A stretch of 9,337 bases of DNA from AVCC01 sp039920865. Its GTDB lineage: Bacteria; Pseudomonadota; Gammaproteobacteria; Burkholderiales; Burkholderiaceae_D. The position numbers were made by a program, and so were the translations under genes. The DNA is taken from contig JBDSCZ010000368.1 of assembly GCA_039920865.1 (NCBI GenBank), positions 1 to 9,337 of the forward strand, written 5' to 3'. Below, piece after piece: positions 7,328 through 9,337 of this stretch; the stretch's first letter is position 1; each line of letters begins with the position of its first letter. The notes under the pieces are model-generated. The model was given only the letters and a program-made list of their open reading frames with translations. It did not search any database and was not told the DNA's origin.

Positions 7328-7999
7328 TTATCCGTAGCTGATCGCGTCCAGGCGTCCCGGCCGATCGAGATGCGGAATATTGTTAAAACTGGCCAGTTTG
7401 AGCGAGCGCTCATTAAAGTAATAATGCGAAAAGCTGGTATTTCTCACCTGCAAATTGAGTTCGATGGCGGTCTTTCCGGGAGCCTCCAATACCTGGCTGC
7501 CCATCATTCCGATCGGGCCGCCAGAGCTGACCACCAGCACCCGCTGCGCTCCGGATTGCTGGATAAAGCGACGGGCATCATCGACCCGCTGAGCGAAGGC
7601 GGCCCAGCTTTCCGGCAAGGTTCCTGTTAGTTGATCAGCAGCCCAAAGCTGCAGCACCTGCTTCAATCCCTTATAGAAGTCGCGCTTGTCGCCCGATGCC
7701 AGCCGCCTTAACTCCGCACGGTCTTCACCCAGCGCGTTGTACAGCGCATAAAAATCGTACTCATTGAGCCCCGGATGCTCGCTGAAGGTCAGGCTCCGGC
7801 CGCTGCCGCGGCAAATTCCATCAGCAGTCTGGCGGTGCCGCAACTGGGTACCGACGATGACGCGGTCAAATTGAATCTCACGCTCGGCAAAGTACTGCCC
7901 CAGCCACAGCGACTGCTGTTCACCCAGCGTTGAAAGCCGATCATAGTCATCGGTCCCGAACGACGCCTGGCCGTGTCGCACCAGATAAAACTCCGCCAT
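7328..7999 (-). CDS. histidine phosphatase (PGAM-like) family protein with Ser in place of the second His
   Basis: This 223-residue cytosolic protein belongs to the phosphoglycerate mutase-like superfamily. The phospho-acceptor motif is LVRHG (6-10, with Arg8 and His9). Arg54 and Arg56 lie in TQLRHRQTAD, and Glu80 in LNEYDF fills the usual acid position. In the last core motif, where most members have SHGG, this protein has SSGG (158-161), so Ser159 replaces the second catalytic His. From memory a subfamily of such proteins carries TSGG there, so it may be a lineage trait rather than damage. The ATG at 7999 is chosen because it places the RHG motif at the usual distance from the start and follows a G-rich stretch; a TTG at 8026 would only add nine atypical residues. 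It is the first gene of the cluster, 25 bp before the kinase. Its substrate is unknown; a phosphorylated intermediate made by the kinase is possible. Confidence 0.9.
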   Translation of the reverse strand: MAEFYLVRHGQASFGTDDYDRLSTLGEQQSLWLGQYFAEREIQFDRVIVGTQLRHRQTADGICRGSGRSLTFSEHPGLNEYDFYALYNALGEDRAELRRLASGDKRDFYKGLKQVLQLWAADQLTGTLPESWAAFAQRVDDARRFIQQSGAQRVLVVSSGGPIGMMGSQVLEAPGKTAIELNLQVRNTSFSHYYFNERSLKLASFNNIPHLDRPGRLDAISYG

Positions 8000-8118
8000 G
8001 CCGCACCCCCGCCTTTGTAAAAACAAATAATAGCGAGCGGGTGAGTATTTTTAAAATTTATTATATTGATACATCACTATAATTAATAATTATGGCTTTC
8101 AACTGAAGCGGGATATCC
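8000..8118. promoter_or_regulatory. divergent promoter region between lysR-type gene and catabolic cluster
   Basis: This AT-rich 119-bp gap separates two divergent transcription units. A perfect TATAAT reads leftward on the - strand (8060-8065), giving an expected start near 8053 and a leader of about 54 nt before the phosphatase ATG. Its -35 region is poor, as expected of an activator-dependent promoter. A second TATAAT reads rightward (8078-8083) in front of the LysR gene, also with a poor -35. The two -10 boxes are 12 bp apart, so the promoters overlap and probably compete. Confidence 0.5.
8079..8093. promoter_or_regulatory. candidate LysR operator (7+1+7 palindrome, T-N11-A)
   Basis: ATAATTA-A-TAATTAT is a perfect inverted repeat around one central base and contains the T-N11-A spacing typical of LysR-family sites. 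It overlaps the rightward TATAAT and lies at about -33 relative to the expected leftward start. Autorepression together with control of the catabolic cluster would fit. The stretch is nearly pure A/T, so a chance palindrome is possible. Confidence 0.42.
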
Positions 8119-9057
8119 ATGCGATTAAACCAAGTCGATCTCAACCTGTTTGTGGTTTTCGAGACCATCTATGCCAAGCGCAACCTCACCCGGGCGGCGG
8201 AAGTACTGTGCATTTCCCAGCCGGCAGTGAGCAACGCCCTGTTGCGAATGCGCAAGACCTTCAACGACCAGCTGTTTGTCAGCACCCCCCAAGGCATGGT
8301 GCCCACACCGGTGGCGGAGAACATTGTCGGCCGCGTCGGCGAGGCCCTGCAGCTGCTCAATGCCAGTGTCCAGGAGGCCGATTTGTTCCTGCCCGCCAGC
8401 GCCCAAAAGGCATTCCGGGTCAGCATGAACGACCTTACGGAAACCCTGTTGCTGCCTGCGCTGGGGGACGTGTTGCTGCGGCAGGCCCCGGGCATCCGCA
8501 TCGAGAGCTACCTCAGCAACCGCCGCGATGTTTCCCGCGAACTGGCGACGGGGGCGCTGGATCTGGCGATCGACGCCCCGCTGATCAATGACTCCCAACT
8601 GTGCCACTGCCCGCTGACGAGCGAGCGTTATGTTTGCATGTTGCGCAAGGGCCACCCACTGGCCGGTCAAGCACTCAGTCTGGAAACCTATCTGGCCTTG
8701 GGGCATATCCATATTTCGAGTCGTCGCGAGGGGCTGGGGCATGTGGATGCGGTGCTCAACAAGCTAGGCAACCCGCGCAAAATCCAGATGCGGGTGCAGC
8801 ACTATATGGTGGCGCCACTGATCGCGATGCGCACCGACTTGGCGCTGACAGCGCCGTTAGGACTGGTGCAGGGCTATGACGCAATACAGCTGGAGCTGCC
8901 TTTTGAATTGCCGGCTCTGGAATCGCATCTGTACTGGCACCGCAGTGCCGACCGGGACCAGGCTAACGCCTGGCTGCGTGACAAGCTGCTGCAGCTGGCT
9001 CTGTCGCGGGATGTTGGTTATCAGGCGGTGGGAGAAACCGGATCGCCCAGCGATTGA
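8119..9057 (+). CDS. LysR-family transcriptional regulator
   Basis: This 312-residue regulator has an N-terminal winged helix-turn-helix (about residues 6-65; helix-turn-helix at 23-42, starting LTRAAEVLCISQPAVSNAL) and a periplasmic-binding-protein-like effector domain (about 92-295). The N terminus (RLNQVDLNLFVVFETI) is of the NodD/LeuO-like branch of the family. The ATG at 8119 gives the canonical start; AGCGGGA upstream is a weak ribosome binding site. The gene is divergent from the five-gene catabolic cluster, the classic layout for a LysR protein controlling its neighbour in response to a pathway substrate or CoA intermediate. The C-terminal tail beyond about residue 297 is poorly conserved-looking, and the stop codon falls inside a short repeated stretch that begins at 9050. 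Confidence 0.94.
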   Translation: MRLNQVDLNLFVVFETIYAKRNLTRAAEVLCISQPAVSNALLRMRKTFNDQLFVSTPQGMVPTPVAENIVGRVGEALQLLNASVQEADLFLPASAQKAFRVSMNDLTETLLLPALGDVLLRQAPGIRIESYLSNRRDVSRELATGALDLAIDAPLINDSQLCHCPLTSERYVCMLRKGHPLAGQALSLETYLALGHIHISSRREGLGHVDAVLNKLGNPRKIQMRVQHYMVAPLIAMRTDLALTAPLGLVQGYDAIQLELPFELPALESHLYWHRSADRDQANAWLRDKLLQLALSRDVGYQAVGETGSPSD

Positions 9058-9102
9058 TCATGAGCGATTGATGACCGATCGACGACCGATCGACGACCGA
9101 TC
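9050..9102. repeat. short tandem repeats at the end of the lysR-type gene
   Basis: GCGATTGAT occurs at 9050-9058 and again at 9064-9072. It runs into three adjacent 11-bp units at 9070-9080, 9081-9091 and 9092-9102; the last two are identical (GACGACCGATC) and the first differs at one base. The array covers the lysR stop codon (9055-9057). It looks like replication-slippage expansion; no function is apparent. Confidence 0.65.
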
Positions 9103-9337
9103 AACATCCGTGCCGCTCTGGCAGCCCGACACAAGCGGCAGGCGGGAAATCCCTGCCGATTTCTGCATTTCATGCAGTGCCGCTCTTTGTGCCAGCGCAA
9201 TGCTGGCGATCCCGTGCTGATGATACTGATAACGATAGCAATACAGAAAATCCCGGCTTCCGGGCTGGACGGCGTCCATTCAAGATTTACCGCATGTTTG
9301 CACCAACCAGCCATCCGCTGAAGTGCGGCGGTCGCGT
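9103..9337. other. gene-free right end with four small hairpins
   Basis: No coding region is convincing here. Short open frames on the - strand (ending near 9021 and 9058) resemble no known protein and run into the tandem repeat. Four inverted repeats with short loops occur in 130 bp: CGGCAGG/CCTGCCG (9136-9158, loop 9), CTGCAT/ATGCAG (9163-9177, loop 3), GCCAGC/GCTGGC (9191-9207, loop 5) and CCCGG/CCGGG (9252-9264, loop 3). None is followed by a T-tract, so none is a standard intrinsic terminator, although one could end lysR transcription weakly. Confidence 0.4.

Noticed and set aside
6601..7341. + strand open frame (246 codons) opposite the kinase gene
   Set aside because: It is a shadow of the GC-biased codons of the kinase, with no recognisable motif and a composition unlike a real protein.
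7303..7413. N-terminal extension of the kinase to an upstream start at 7413
   Set aside because: It would overlap the phosphatase gene by 86 bp and add atypical residues, while ATG 7302 has a GGAG site and the family N terminus.
9021..9314. Short - strand open frames at the right end (97 and 73 codons)
   Set aside because: They run through the tandem repeat and match no known family. One has a stop directly before its ATG, and no ribosome binding site stands out.
1..9337. CRISPR array, toxin-antitoxin pair, phage defence genes or prophage
   Set aside because: No regularly spaced repeats, small paired genes, nuclease or helicase motifs, or phage structural genes were seen; the lone integrase is not enough.

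Overview
The window looks like chromosomal DNA from a GC-rich proteobacterium, most likely a betaproteobacterium of the Burkholderiales (possibly Oxalobacteraceae). This rests on the look of the proteins and on gene order recalled from such genomes, not on a search, so the assignment is tentative. No rRNA, tRNA, CRISPR array, phage structural gene or transposase was seen.

Left part (1-1895, all + strand): the 3' end of a P1B-type metal ATPase carrying the TM7 Lys and TM8 Asp of the zinc/cadmium/lead class. It is followed by a DMT/EamA-family transporter with a 61-residue C-terminal tail containing 22 histidines, then a small YnfA-type membrane protein. The first two suggest divalent metal handling.

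Middle (1896-3323): a gene-poor stretch of about 400 bp contains a REPIN-like element, two G/C-rich hairpins in mirror orientation inside a 22-bp imperfect terminal inverted repeat. An 11-bp direct repeat spaced 22 bp lies between it and an orphan tyrosine recombinase. The recombinase has a complete catalytic set (Arg173, Lys200, His283, Arg286, Trp309, Tyr318).

Right part (3349-9057): a five-gene - strand cluster reads histidine phosphatase, APH-like kinase, SDR, SDR, acyl-CoA dehydrogenase. A LysR regulator is divergent from it, and the shared 119-bp AT-rich gap holds two opposed TATAAT boxes and a perfect 7+1+7 palindrome. The kinase and dehydrogenase match, by recalled motifs, the two halves of mammalian ACAD11 and the LvaA/LvaC pair of Pseudomonas levulinate catabolism. 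The best hypothesis is an operon for 4-hydroxyacyl-CoA (gamma-hydroxy acid) breakdown: the kinase phosphorylates the 4-hydroxyl, the dehydrogenase-fold protein eliminates phosphate to give an enoyl-CoA, and the SDRs do the oxo/hydroxy redox steps. The dehydrogenase has an in-frame TAG at codon 93 with both halves otherwise intact, so the pathway may be broken in this strain or the base call may be wrong.

Right end (9058-9337): no recognisable gene. It holds a short 11-bp tandem repeat running from the end of lysR and four closely spaced small hairpins.
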